Source of the DNA: Lachnospiraceae bacterium
GTDB taxonomy: Bacteria; Bacillota; Clostridia; Lachnospirales; Lachnospiraceae
Direction of reading: 5' to 3'
Length of the DNA stretch: 64,000 nt
Assembly: GCA_004556655.1 (NCBI GenBank)
Contig: SFGF01000002.1
Location: 16,078-80,077, forward strand
Shown: piece by piece, positions 55,561 to 63,713 of the stretch
Numbering within the stretch: the first letter of the stretch is position 1
Layout of the letters: each line of letters begins with the position of its first letter
Position numbers and translations under genes: made by a program
Notes under the pieces: model-generated
Databases searched by the model: none
What the model saw: the letters and a program-made list of their open reading frames with translations, nothing else
Told to the model about the DNA's origin: nothing

Positions 55561-55962
55561 ATGGGGAAAATCCTTATATTGACCTTTTCTGACTCAGAAG
55601 AACCTATTATGGATAAAATCCTGACAGCAGTGGAAGGTGAGCCGACAATGGAGCATATCGCAAATCGTCACACACCATCTGTCCTCACATTCCCCAACCT
55701 GGAAATCCGCATCAACGAACAGATTATCTACCACGATAACCACCCCGTCCCTCTCACCCACCATGAGTTCTTCACATTACTTTACCTGGCTCAACACCCG
55801 TCCTGGGTTCTCTCGAAAGAGCAGATCTACGAAACAGTCTGGAAAGCGGCCCCGGAGCATTGCGGGGCGGCGGTGGCGAATGTGGTGTATTCCCTTAGAC
55901 GGAAGATCGGAGATGGGTACATAGAAACAGTGGTTGGGAGCGGGTATCGGTTTGTAGGATAG
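55561..55962 (+). CDS. orphan OmpR-type winged-helix regulator (copy 2, intact)
   Basis: A 133-residue protein: ~45-residue N-terminal part ('MGKILILTFSDSEE') and a Trans_reg_C domain with 'LTHHEFFTLLYLAQHPSWVLSKEQIYETVW' and 'IETVVGSGYRFVG'. No receiver domain. It is the intact member of three copies (others at 48904 and ~56655). It follows the stand-alone receiver. Confidence 0.85.
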   Translation: MGKILILTFSDSEEPIMDKILTAVEGEPTMEHIANRHTPSVLTFPNLEIRINEQIIYHDNHPVPLTHHEFFTLLYLAQHPSWVLSKEQIYETVWKAAPEHCGAAVANVVYSLRRKIGDGYIETVVGSGYRFVG

Positions 55963-55974
55963 ATGATATGGCAG

Positions 55975-56008
55975 AGACAGTTTTGTATGAACTGTTTCTG
56001 TCTTTTTG
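55975..56008 (+). terminator. intrinsic terminator
   Basis: AGACAG/CTGTCT stem followed by TTTTT, after the winged-helix gene. Confidence 0.6.
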
Positions 56009-56140
56009 CATAATAGTTTGCCAAGCATTAGATATTGTGATTTCAGTGATGCAACTGCTGGTTGCACAAATTCAAACTAAAATTGGTTGTGATAATAACA
56101 AATTTCCAGTATGCTATAAATAAAAAAGGGGGCTGGTAAT

Positions 56141-56671
56141 ATGACGTTAGGAGAAAAAATACAGAAACTCAGAAAGTCATGTGGTCTGTCGCAGCTTCAG
56201 TTAGCAGAGCAATTGGATGTATCCCGTCAGTCAGTTTCAAAATGGGAATTGAATGAGTCAGTTCCTGATATAAATAAAATAGTAAGACTGAGTGAATTGT
56301 TTTCTGTTTCTGTGGATGAATTATTGAAAGAGCAATACACATCTTATGTAGAGAATGTCGATACAAAATCAACGATTGAGGATATTGTTCAAATGAATTA
56401 TATAAATAGTTTAATTAAAATCGGTATTAAAACAACTATTTTAGGAACGGTGCTAATTGTTTTAGAATGCTTGTTTTTACCGGTGTTGGCAATTATTCAG
56501 AAATCACAGGTTAATGGGCAGGGGTTTTATACGGATTTTATGGATTATATATCTGTTCAGCCAATGCCAATTATATATATCCTTACGATTATAATAATTT
56601 GTGTGGGGATTTTCCTTGTTTTTTGGGGGAGTAGAAGAAAAAGGAAAAGTCATAATGGCGAAGGTGATTGA
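56141..56671 (+). CDS. XRE-type regulator with C-terminal membrane segments
   Basis: A 176-residue protein: N-terminal XRE HTH (residues ~5-60, 'LSQLQLAEQLDVSRQSVSKWE') and two hydrophobic spans (~95-117 and ~144-165). A membrane-tethered regulator of this kind may sense envelope or transport state. Its 3' end overlaps the truncated winged-helix gene. Confidence 0.88.
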   Translation: MTLGEKIQKLRKSCGLSQLQLAEQLDVSRQSVSKWELNESVPDINKIVRLSELFSVSVDELLKEQYTSYVENVDTKSTIEDIVQMNYINSLIKIGIKTTILGTVLIVLECLFLPVLAIIQKSQVNGQGFYTDFMDYISVQPMPIIYILTIIIICVGIFLVFWGSRRKRKSHNGEGD

Positions 56672-56858
56672 TATGTTGAAGTGTTATATAGAAGCTCTCA
56701 TGTTTTTCCCAAAAGAGCAGATCTACGAAGCAGTCTGGAAAGCGGACCCGGAGCATTGCGGGGCGGCGGTGGCGAATGTGGTGTATTCCCTTAGACGAAA
56801 GATCGGAGATGGATATATAGAAACGGTGGTTGGGAGCGGGTATCGGTTTGTGGGGTAA
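56655..56858 (+). pseudogene. truncated orphan winged-helix gene (copy 3)
   Basis: Only the C-terminal half of the orphan winged-helix domain remains (from 'KEQIYEAVW' at about 56712 to 'GYRFVG'). Its DNA is nearly identical to copy 2 from 55816 onward, and its 5' part is unrelated sequence joined after the XRE gene. Recombination remnant. Confidence 0.75.
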
Positions 56859-56868
56859 GTAGTAATTG

Positions 56869-56914
56869 TGCCGATGGCAATGAGCGTTTATGCGCTGTTG
56901 CTGTCGGCATTTTT
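56869..56914 (+). terminator. intrinsic terminator
   Basis: Long interrupted stem TGCCGA-GGCAA-GAGCG / GCGCT-GTTGC-TGTCGGCA followed by TTTTT. Confidence 0.75.
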
Positions 56915-57025
56915 GAGTTGTATCAGAAATAACTTGATAAGCGGAAAAGAACGATTTATAATGCTAGTTCACACCTTGTATTGTTCGAGCATAAGAACTA
57001 TAATAAATACGTTGGAGGTGCTGAA

Positions 57026-57229
57026 ATGGATTATATGACGTTGAAAGAGGCAAGCGAGAAGTGGGGTGTTTCTCCGCGAAGAATAAATTATTATTGTACT
57101 GCAGGGCGAATCCCCGGTGCTGTGAAGATGGCGACAATCTGGTTACTTCCGAAAAATGCGGAAAAGCCAATTGATGGTAGAACGAAACAAGGAAAGGTGC
57201 AAAGAGATGGAAAGAATTCTTTACGTTGA
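57026..57229 (+). CDS. small MerR-like/excisionase-like DNA-binding protein
   Basis: A 67-residue protein with a winged HTH ('MTLKEASEKWGVSPRRINYYCTAGRIPGA'). GGAGGTG precedes the ATG. It overlaps the response regulator's 5' end, so it is expressed with the two-component system. Confidence 0.75.
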   Translation: MDYMTLKEASEKWGVSPRRINYYCTAGRIPGAVKMATIWLLPKNAEKPIDGRTKQGKVQRDGKNSLR

Positions 57230-57890
57230 AGATGATTTGAGCCTTATTGACGGCTTGAAATATACATTAGAGAAAAGCGGCTATTTGGTAGATAATGTGC
57301 GAACCATAAAAGAGGCGCTGGCATTTTACAGGCAGAATAAATATGATTTGTTGCTACTAGATGTTACTTTGCCGGACGGAAGTGGTTTTGATATTTGCAA
57401 AGAGGTACGGAATCAGTCAACAGTTCCTATTATCTTCCTAACAGCATCGGATGAAGAAATCAATATAGTTATGGGGCTTGATATGGGTGGAGATGATTAT
57501 ATTACAAAACCATTTAAGCTCAATGAATTGATTTCGAGGATCAAGGCCATTCTTCGCCGCTCAACACAGTTTTCAAAAGCCGATTCTGTCTTAGAGGCAA
57601 ATGGAATCAAAGTGGATACGGCAGAGCGCCTTGTCTGGAAAAGCGGTGCGCTGTTAGAACTTACCCTTGTTGAGTACAAGCTGCTATGCCTCTTTATGCA
57701 GAATCCGAACCACCTACTGACACGGGAAATGATATTAGATCGTATGTGGGACGGAAACGGAAATTATGTTGATGATAATACCTTGTCCGTTTATATCAGA
57801 CGCCTACGAAGCAAAATTGAGGAAACACCTAATACACCGAAATTCCTCCTGACAGAACGGGGATTTGGGTATAAGTGGGTTGTCGAATGA
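57207..57890 (+). CDS. OmpR-family response regulator, Bce-type
   Basis: A 227-residue regulator; ATG 57207 chosen by AAGGAAAGGTG and by the Bce-like N-terminus 'MERILYVEDD'. Phosphoacceptor Asp52 in 'LLLDVTLPDG'. Winged helix near 125-225. Likely controls the following MacB/FtsX-type transporter. Confidence 0.92.
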   Translation: MERILYVEDDLSLIDGLKYTLEKSGYLVDNVRTIKEALAFYRQNKYDLLLLDVTLPDGSGFDICKEVRNQSTVPIIFLTASDEEINIVMGLDMGGDDYITKPFKLNELISRIKAILRRSTQFSKADSVLEANGIKVDTAERLVWKSGALLELTLVEYKLLCLFMQNPNHLLTREMILDRMWDGNGNYVDDNTLSVYIRRLRSKIEETPNTPKFLLTERGFGYKWVVE

Positions 57891-57899
57891 GGCTATACT

Positions 57900-59135
57900 A
57901 TGAATAAATTGAGTAAAGAAGCAAAAGTATTATTATATGGAATAACCATCACTTGCGTTATATCTTTCCTTTTGGCATTTGGCATTTCTTCTTTGATGGC
58001 AAAGGAATACCAAAAAGACTTGATGCAGCATGATTATTTTGTGGCGGGATATCTTTTGAACCATTCAGATGCTTTGGAAATTTCCGCTTTTACTGCAGAG
58101 AGAAATGAGAATGATATAGAAACTGGTCGCAACACACTGGAAGCTATCGGATATGATGACACCCTTTCCGCGAAACTGCTTCCCTCTGTTTTGTCATATC
58201 GAAACCGTGCAATGATAGCACTCTTTTTCTTGATGGTGTTTGCCTTTGGTATCGTGTATGTCTTAGTAGTTTACTACTTAAGCAGGCAGCATAAAGCGAT
58301 TAAGGGTGCTGAAAAAGCTATCCGGGAATTTTTAGATGGTAATACAATGAGCCGCATTGAAAGTGAGGAAACTGGCGATTGGTATAGCTTGTTCCATGCA
58401 GTAAATGAACTTTCTGCTATCCTCTCTGCCCATGCGGACAATGAAAAACAGACAAAAGAGTTTTTGCAGGATATTATCTCCGATGTATCACATCAGCTAA
58501 AAACGCCCTTGTCCGCATTGAAAATGTATAATGAGATTATTGGTAGAAGTGATACGGATCAGGCGGCAGTGATGGACTTTTCTCAAAAATCTCTGCGGGA
58601 GATCAAGCGAATCGAGGATGTTGTTTATACACTATTAAAATTAGCAAGGCTTGATGCCGGAATTATTCAAATGCAAAAAGCACCAGAGAATATTTCGGTT
58701 CTCATGCAGGATATTCTTGAAAGATTTGAGGTTTGGGCAGACAGGGAAAGTAAAACAATAACGCTTTCCGGAGATGATAATACGATATTCAATTGTGATG
58801 CCCTTTGGGTTTCAGAGGCCGTTGGGAACATCGTAAAAAATGCTTTAGAACATACTACGGAAGGCGGGCATATTACTGTCCGATGGGAGCAGACCCCTCT
58901 GCTTACGCAAATAATCGTAGAAGATAATGGAAAAGGCATACATCCCGAGGATTTATATAATATATTCAAGCGTTTTTACCGGAGTCGATTTTCGCAGGAT
59001 GTTCATGGAATTGGACTAGGATTGCCACTTGCTAAGACTATTGTGGAAAGTCATGGAGGAACCATTTCTGTGACGAGCAAAATTGACGTTGGAACTACGT
59101 TCACATTAAATTTTTTCAATCTTACAAATGAGTAA
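57900..59135 (+). CDS. sensor histidine kinase of the third module
   Basis: A 411-residue kinase. TM1 ~11-33 and TM2 ~105-125, extracytoplasmic loop of ~70 residues, HisKA His198 in 'VSHQLKTPL', ATPase with 'NIVKNALEHT' and 'DNGKGI'. The loop is larger than in a true BceS intramembrane sensor, so the sensing mode may differ. The stop codon overlaps a palindromic operator candidate. Confidence 0.93.
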   Translation: MNKLSKEAKVLLYGITITCVISFLLAFGISSLMAKEYQKDLMQHDYFVAGYLLNHSDALEISAFTAERNENDIETGRNTLEAIGYDDTLSAKLLPSVLSYRNRAMIALFFLMVFAFGIVYVLVVYYLSRQHKAIKGAEKAIREFLDGNTMSRIESEETGDWYSLFHAVNELSAILSAHADNEKQTKEFLQDIISDVSHQLKTPLSALKMYNEIIGRSDTDQAAVMDFSQKSLREIKRIEDVVYTLLKLARLDAGIIQMQKAPENISVLMQDILERFEVWADRESKTITLSGDDNTIFNCDALWVSEAVGNIVKNALEHTTEGGHITVRWEQTPLLTQIIVEDNGKGIHPEDLYNIFKRFYRSRFSQDVHGIGLGLPLAKTIVESHGGTISVTSKIDVGTTFTLNFFNLTNE

Positions 59136-59138
59136 GAT
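59119..59138. promoter_or_regulatory. Bce-type operator candidate upstream of the ABC transporter
   Basis: ATCTTACAAATGAGTAAGAT, 7-bp arms around a 6-base centre. It contains TTACA-N4-AGTAA, one mismatch from the BceR-type consensus TNACA-N4-TGTAA as I recall it. It is ~60 bp before the transporter start, with a TATAAT at 59172-59177 downstream. Confidence 0.6.
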
Positions 59139-59198
59139 AGATTTCATCTGTTTGTAAGCCTCAAAGGGTAATATAATCCTGAAAGGCAGGTAATGATT

Positions 59199-59882
59199 AT
59201 GAATATACTTGAAGTAAAAGACCTGTGCAAAACCTACGGCACAGGCGAAACAGAGGTTCATGCACTGAACCATATTTCTTTTTCCGTCCGGAAGGGAGAG
59301 TTTATTGCGATTGTCGGTGAATCCGGCTCCGGGAAAAGTACGTTGCTGAATGTAGTGGGGGCGCTGGACAATGCGACATCCGGCAAGGTTCTGATTGACG
59401 GAAAGGACATCTTTTCCATGTCTGAAAAGAAGCTGACTGTTTTTCGGCGGCAGCATATCGGCTTTATTTTTCAGTCATTTAATCTGATTCCAGAATTGAA
59501 TGTGGAGCAGAATATCACATTTCCGCTTTTGCTGGACTATAAGAAGCCGAACCCCAAATTTGTGAATGAGTTGCTGAATGTGCTGGGTCTTGCGGAGCGC
59601 CGGAACCATTTACCCAGCCAGCTCTCTGGTGGTCAGCAGCAGCGTGTGGCCATTGGCCGAGCTTTGGTCACTCGTCCGGCATTGATTATGGCGGATGAAC
59701 CGACTGGAAACCTTGACAGCAAAAACAGTCAGGAGGTTATCGCACTTTTACAATCTATGTCATCCAAGTATCAGCAGACCATTTTGATGATTACACACAA
59801 TGAAAACCATGCAGGCGCGGCGGATCGTGTCTTCCGTATGTCAGATGGCGTTCTGAAGGATTTGGGGGTGTCGTCACAGTGA
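59199..59882 (+). CDS. ABC transporter ATP-binding protein, MacB/BceA type
   Basis: A 227-residue ATPase: Walker A 'GESGSGKSTLL', signature 'LSGGQQQRVA', Walker B 'LIMADEPTGNLD'. The 'YGTGETEVHALNHIS' start is typical of the MacB/LolD/BceA group. ATG 59199 is preferred to 59193 by distance from AGG. It overlaps the permease by 4 bases. Confidence 0.94.
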   Translation: MNILEVKDLCKTYGTGETEVHALNHISFSVRKGEFIAIVGESGSGKSTLLNVVGALDNATSGKVLIDGKDIFSMSEKKLTVFRRQHIGFIFQSFNLIPELNVEQNITFPLLLDYKKPNPKFVNELLNVLGLAERRNHLPSQLSGGQQQRVAIGRALVTRPALIMADEPTGNLDSKNSQEVIALLQSMSSKYQQTILMITHNENHAGAADRVFRMSDGVLKDLGVSSQ

Positions 59883-62206
59883 AAAGTTATCTTGGACTGG
59901 TTCCCCAATATGAAAAAGTACATCGGAAAAACAACAGGATTTCCGTCCTGTGCATCGTTTTGTCCGTCCTGCTTGTAACAGCCATTTTTAGCATGGCTGA
60001 TATGGCAATACGCGCACAAAAAAATTATTTCATCAAAACGAATGGAGAGTATCACATCAGCCTGACAGGGATTGATGAGCAGATCGCAGAAATAATGAAG
60101 GCTAGAGTGGATGTTGCTGTCTGCGGCTGGACATATCAGGGGTGTACCGGGTCAATAGGCCAGAAAACGGTGAGCTTTGCTGGTGCAAGCGAGGCGGCGT
60201 TTACTGAGCTTTCTGAAATGAATATGCAGGATGGAGCCTATCCCGTAATGCCAGATGAAGCCCTGTTAAACAGCAATGCCTTAGAGCAGCTTGGTCTTTC
60301 GATTGGTGATTCGGTATCCGTTGTTGTTCCAGATGGTTCGCAAAAGGAATACCGCATTACTGGCGTTCTTGAAGATATGGGAAGTCTATTAATGGCTGAT
60401 GTTTATGGCATGGTATTAAGTGAGGACGGCTTCCGGGCGATTGCAGACGAGAACGCAAATGACGGAACAACCTTTCGTGTCCAATTCAAAAGTGGCGTTG
60501 ATATTCAAAAGGCTATCCGGCAGATTAAAGATTCCTATGGGTTAAGTGATAATCAGGTGTCTGAAAATACAGCTTTGCTTGGCCTAATGGGACAAAGCGA
60601 AAATAGTACCATGCAATCGCTGTATCTTGTGGCTGCTTTTCTGGTTCTGCTGGTTCTGATTGCCGGAACGGTTATGATTGCAGCCAGCTTCAATACAAAT
60701 GTTTTGGAGCGCGTACAGTTCTATGGATTATTACGATGCCTTGGTGCGTCTAAAAAGCAAGTAAAGCACTTTGTCATCCTACAAGGATTGCGTCAAAGTA
60801 TGAGAGGCGTTCCTATCGGACTGATTACTGGGCAGATCATCACATGGTGCGCTTGCCTATTGTTGAAATCCATTAGTGGTGATCGCTTTTCAGAGATTCC
60901 GTTATTTCAGTTCAGTATAGTCGGCTTGGTTGCAGGCGCGGTTGTTGGTTTTTTGATTGTACTTCTGGCCTCGCTATCTCCGGCGAAGAAAGCGGCTAAA
61001 GTTTCACCTGTGACCGCAATTAGTGGAAATACACAACTTACACAGAATAAAAAAGCGGCTAACACCAAACTATTCCGTGTGGAAACAAGTATGGGGATTT
61101 TCCATGCACTATCCGGCAAGAAAAATGTATTTCTTATGACTTGCTCTTTTGCTATCAGCATTATGATGTTCCTGTCTTTTCAGGTAATGGTGGTCTTTCT
61201 GGATCAAGGAATGCCCGCCCTGGCTTCCTCTGCGGCAGATGTATCTGCCACTATGGGAAATGCGCCATTTACCAGAACTGTAATCGAGGAAATAAGCAGA
61301 ATTGATGGCGTAGATAAAGTGTTTGGTAGAATGGAGCAAACAGGTTTGTCCGTTTCCTTTGGCAGTGAGGATGGAACTATCACGCTTATTTCCTATGACG
61401 ATAATCAATTCAAATGGGCAAAAGATGCGTTGAATGAAGGGAAAATTGCGCCTGTTCAGGACAACACGGACAATGTTTTAGTAGTCTATCGTGATGGAAT
61501 GACCTGGGATGTTGGCGATACTATAACCATTCATACATCCGCAGGCGATAAACAAGTCACGATAGAGGGAACCCTGGCTACGACCAATGCAAGGAATGGT
61601 GCAGGCAGTAATGGATATATGATTTGCTCTGAGCAGACTTTCATTGATATTGCGGGGGACTTAGGCTATACCACAGTTGACATACAGCTCTCCAAAACAG
61701 GTGATGATGATACGGTTTCAGCTATCCGAAACTTGTTCCCAGCCGACAGTTCTGTTTCGGATAAGAGGCTTTCAAATTCTGAAGCACAGAGTTCTTATTA
61801 TACCGGAGCAATTTTCATTTATGGATTTCTTATTATCATCGCACTAATAACCGTATTCAATATTTTCAACAGCATGAACGCCAGCGTAGCGTCCAGGACA
61901 AAACAATACGGTATCATGCGCTCCATTGGTATGGGAGCAAATCAGCTCTACAAAATGATTGCTGCAGAAGCGTTTGCCTATGCGGCATTAGGGTGTATAG
62001 CTGGATGTGTTTTGGGATTGCCCTTAAATAAACTTATGTATCAATTTTTAATTTCTGATAAATGGGGAACGAATTGGCAGGTTCCAGTGGCATCATTGCT
62101 ACTTATCGTTCTATTGTGTTTAGTGTCAGTAGCAATCGCAATCAGACGCCCTATTAAACAGATAAGCAAAATGGCAATTGTGGATACAATAAAGCTACAG
62201 CAGTAA
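59879..62206 (+). CDS. FtsX-type ABC transporter permease
   Basis: A 775-residue permease starting at a GTG that overlaps the ATPase stop. One N-terminal span, a large extracytoplasmic region, three central spans, another external domain and a C-terminal three-span bundle: the two-FtsX-domain layout. It has 'LVAAFLVLLVLIAGTVMIAASFNTN' and 'GAIFIYGFLIIIALITVFNIFN'. With the two-component system it forms a Bce-like antimicrobial-peptide detoxification module, inferred from synteny. Confidence 0.88.
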   Translation: MKSYLGLVPQYEKVHRKNNRISVLCIVLSVLLVTAIFSMADMAIRAQKNYFIKTNGEYHISLTGIDEQIAEIMKARVDVAVCGWTYQGCTGSIGQKTVSFAGASEAAFTELSEMNMQDGAYPVMPDEALLNSNALEQLGLSIGDSVSVVVPDGSQKEYRITGVLEDMGSLLMADVYGMVLSEDGFRAIADENANDGTTFRVQFKSGVDIQKAIRQIKDSYGLSDNQVSENTALLGLMGQSENSTMQSLYLVAAFLVLLVLIAGTVMIAASFNTNVLERVQFYGLLRCLGASKKQVKHFVILQGLRQSMRGVPIGLITGQIITWCACLLLKSISGDRFSEIPLFQFSIVGLVAGAVVGFLIVLLASLSPAKKAAKVSPVTAISGNTQLTQNKKAANTKLFRVETSMGIFHALSGKKNVFLMTCSFAISIMMFLSFQVMVVFLDQGMPALASSAADVSATMGNAPFTRTVIEEISRIDGVDKVFGRMEQTGLSVSFGSEDGTITLISYDDNQFKWAKDALNEGKIAPVQDNTDNVLVVYRDGMTWDVGDTITIHTSAGDKQVTIEGTLATTNARNGAGSNGYMICSEQTFIDIAGDLGYTTVDIQLSKTGDDDTVSAIRNLFPADSSVSDKRLSNSEAQSSYYTGAIFIYGFLIIIALITVFNIFNSMNASVASRTKQYGIMRSIGMGANQLYKMIAAEAFAYAALGCIAGCVLGLPLNKLMYQFLISDKWGTNWQVPVASLLLIVLLCLVSVAIAIRRPIKQISKMAIVDTIKLQQ

Positions 62207-62217
62207 TAGTGCATATT

Positions 62218-62259
62218 AAAAGGCTAATTGATCTGAGTATTCAGTGAGATTAGCCTTTT
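62218..62259 (+). terminator. intrinsic terminator
   Basis: AAAAGGCTAAT/ATTAGCCTTTT 11-bp stem after the transporter operon. Confidence 0.8.
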
Positions 62260-62267
62260 ATCATTTT

Positions 62268-62286
62268 ATCTTACAAATGAGTAAGA
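62268..62286. promoter_or_regulatory. second copy of the Bce-type operator
   Basis: The first 19 bases of the operator at 59119 recur here, ATCTTACAAATGAGTAAGA, downstream of the transporter terminator. Sequence similarity continues weakly through the next ~45 bases, ending with a -10-like ACAATAT. It may be a leftover promoter of a lost transporter copy. Confidence 0.5.
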
Positions 62287-62594
62287 CAGAATTCACTTGA
62301 AAGTAAGGCAGAGCATATACAATATTTTCAAGGAAGTGTTTTGTCATACCTAGAATATATTTTTGTGTAACATCTGAAAGAAATGAGAGAGCGCTGCCAA
62401 TGGGATGAGTTATGAATGGCTTAAGGAAAGCAAATTTGTTTAGCTTTCCGTCACTCTTTGTCACATTCTGTCGAACGATTTTCAAAATATTAGACCATCC
62501 ATAACTCATCCATAACTTATCCAGAAGTCGGTGGTTTATAATGGCAGAAAACGAGAGAAACCAGCAGAAACAAGGAACTCTTGTCCTGCTGGCT

Positions 62595-62960
62595 TCACTC
62601 AGAGTCTTTCGTTTCGGACCCGGATTGGCGGGCGAGTAGCTGCTCGACCATACAGTCCACGGTGTTCAGCATGAATTTCCGATCCTCGGAGCGGCACACC
62701 TGGAATTTCCCGATGAGATGCTGTATTTCTTCCTCATCCTCTGTGCTGTCCGGGTTGAACAGTATGTTCGCTGAAATTCCTAACCGATTCACAATCGGGT
62801 AGAGGATTTCAAAGGAAGGGTTCATCTGTCCCTTCTCTATGTTCTGGATGGTCTTGATTGCCACATGGCAATCGTCCGCCAGTTCCTGTTGGGTTAGTTT
62901 GCAGTCGTGTCTTGCGGCGCGGATACAGCTACCCAAATGTACTAATTTGTCTTTCGGCAT
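62595..62960 (-). CDS. XRE-family HTH regulator
   Basis: A 121-residue protein; ATG 62960 chosen because GAGGTGA lies six bases upstream. HTH at residues ~8-62 ('LTQQELADDCHVAIKTIQNIEKG'), acidic C-terminal tail. A typical mobile-element regulator, transcribed opposite to the other island genes. Confidence 0.9.
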   Translation of the reverse strand: MPKDKLVHLGSCIRAARHDCKLTQQELADDCHVAIKTIQNIEKGQMNPSFEILYPIVNRLGISANILFNPDSTEDEEEIQHLIGKFQVCRSEDRKFMLNTVDCMVEQLLARQSGSETKDSE

Positions 62961-63160
62961 AATCATTCACCTCACATATATTCTATCGTGCCGATTTGGG
63001 TTTTCACATTCCCTAATCGTACCGATGATTTATGTACGATTATACCGATTTTGAAAAATAGAATACGCAAAGCTCTGTTGGGAGGCCCAATAAAAAAAAC
63101 GGCTTTTCGCAGCAGGGCTTATTGTGCTTGCCATCTGTGACCTGCCGTTAGGAGGAAATC

Positions 63161-63226
63161 ATGGATGGCATTATTTTTGTGAAAGGGTATAGGTTCCAAC
63201 CGGGTGGACAATTAAAAAAATCTTAG
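63161..63226 (+). CDS. possible 21-residue leader peptide
   Basis: ATG preceded by AGGAGG, peptide 'MDGIIFVKGYRFQPGG' plus 'QLKKS', then stop. The reading frame stops right after a run of seven A residues; adding one base would keep an open frame for ~110 more codons. It could be an attenuator peptide or the remnant of a longer gene. Confidence 0.35.
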   Translation: MDGIIFVKGYRFQPGGQLKKS

Positions 63227-63284
63227 CATTCGATGCGGAGTCTTATACCTACGAACAGTATTATTACCATATCTGGAACTATCA

Positions 63285-63318
63285 CGTCAGGAAGCAGCAG
63301 AAGCTCCCTGGCGTTTTT
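63285..63318 (+). terminator. intrinsic terminator in the leader
   Basis: CGTCAGGAAGC/GCTCCCTGGCG stem followed by TTTTT, downstream of the short ORF. May act as an attenuator for the sigma-like gene. Confidence 0.7.
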
Positions 63319-63454
63319 CTATGTCAATTTCTGACGAATTTCCTTGATTGTTATTGGAGCAGAGGCCCTCCGTGTTTGTTTTGTGCCTCTATTGAAAATA
63401 TAGTCCATGAAAAAATTTCCATTTTTATTTCCGATTTTGAAAAGCTGAATTGTT

Positions 63455-63680
63455 TTAGTTATTTAAAGGGGGAAAAGGGGCATTTCTGCTGCCCGGGGAA
63501 ATTTTTTGAAAAAATTTTGAAAAACCTTTCCGGTTTGGGGTGGGCAGATCTGTCTTAGTAGTTAAAGGGGACAAAAAGACAGTTCTGCCACTCGGAAAAA
63601 TTTTTTGAGAAATTTTCAAAAACCTTTCCGGTTTTGCATGGGCAGATTCGTCTTAGTAGTTCAAAGGAGGCGATAAGGAC
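63455..63680. repeat. ~100-bp imperfect tandem repeats
   Basis: Two units, starting about 63455 and 63556, each with 'TTAAAGGGG', a CCCGG/TCGG-type stem, 'AAATTTTTTGA', 'AAAAACCTTTCCGGTTT' and 'GGGCAGAT', followed by a third partial copy 'TTAGTAGTTCAAAGGAGG'. The A-rich G-rich leader repeat sits upstream of the sigma-like gene. Confidence 0.65.
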
Positions 63681-63713
63681 CACTCAAAACTGCATAGGAA
63701 AGGGGGAACGATC

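Larger units (their letters stand above)
62207..62594. other. intergenic region with dyads and an iteron-like repeat
   Basis: 388 bp. Beyond the terminator and second operator, it contains a 17-bp inverted repeat with one mismatch (62403-62419 with 62495-62511), an inner GGAAAGC/GCTTTCC dyad, and CCATAACTCAT followed by CCATAACTTAT as tandem copies at 62499-62521. No gene is supported. Confidence 0.5.
62961..63713. other. leader region with short ORF, terminator and tandem repeats
   Basis: 753 bp without a full gene. It has a 21-codon ORF (63161-63226) behind GGAGG, a strong terminator (63285-63318), and two and a bit ~100-bp imperfect tandem repeats (63455-63680). It reads as a regulatory leader for the sigma-like gene at 63714. 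Confidence 0.55.

Noticed and set aside
63455..63680. Tandem repeats as a CRISPR array
   Set aside because: Unit length (~100 bp), imperfect matches and lack of spacer-like variable parts rule it out. No CRISPR array or cas gene was seen anywhere in the window.
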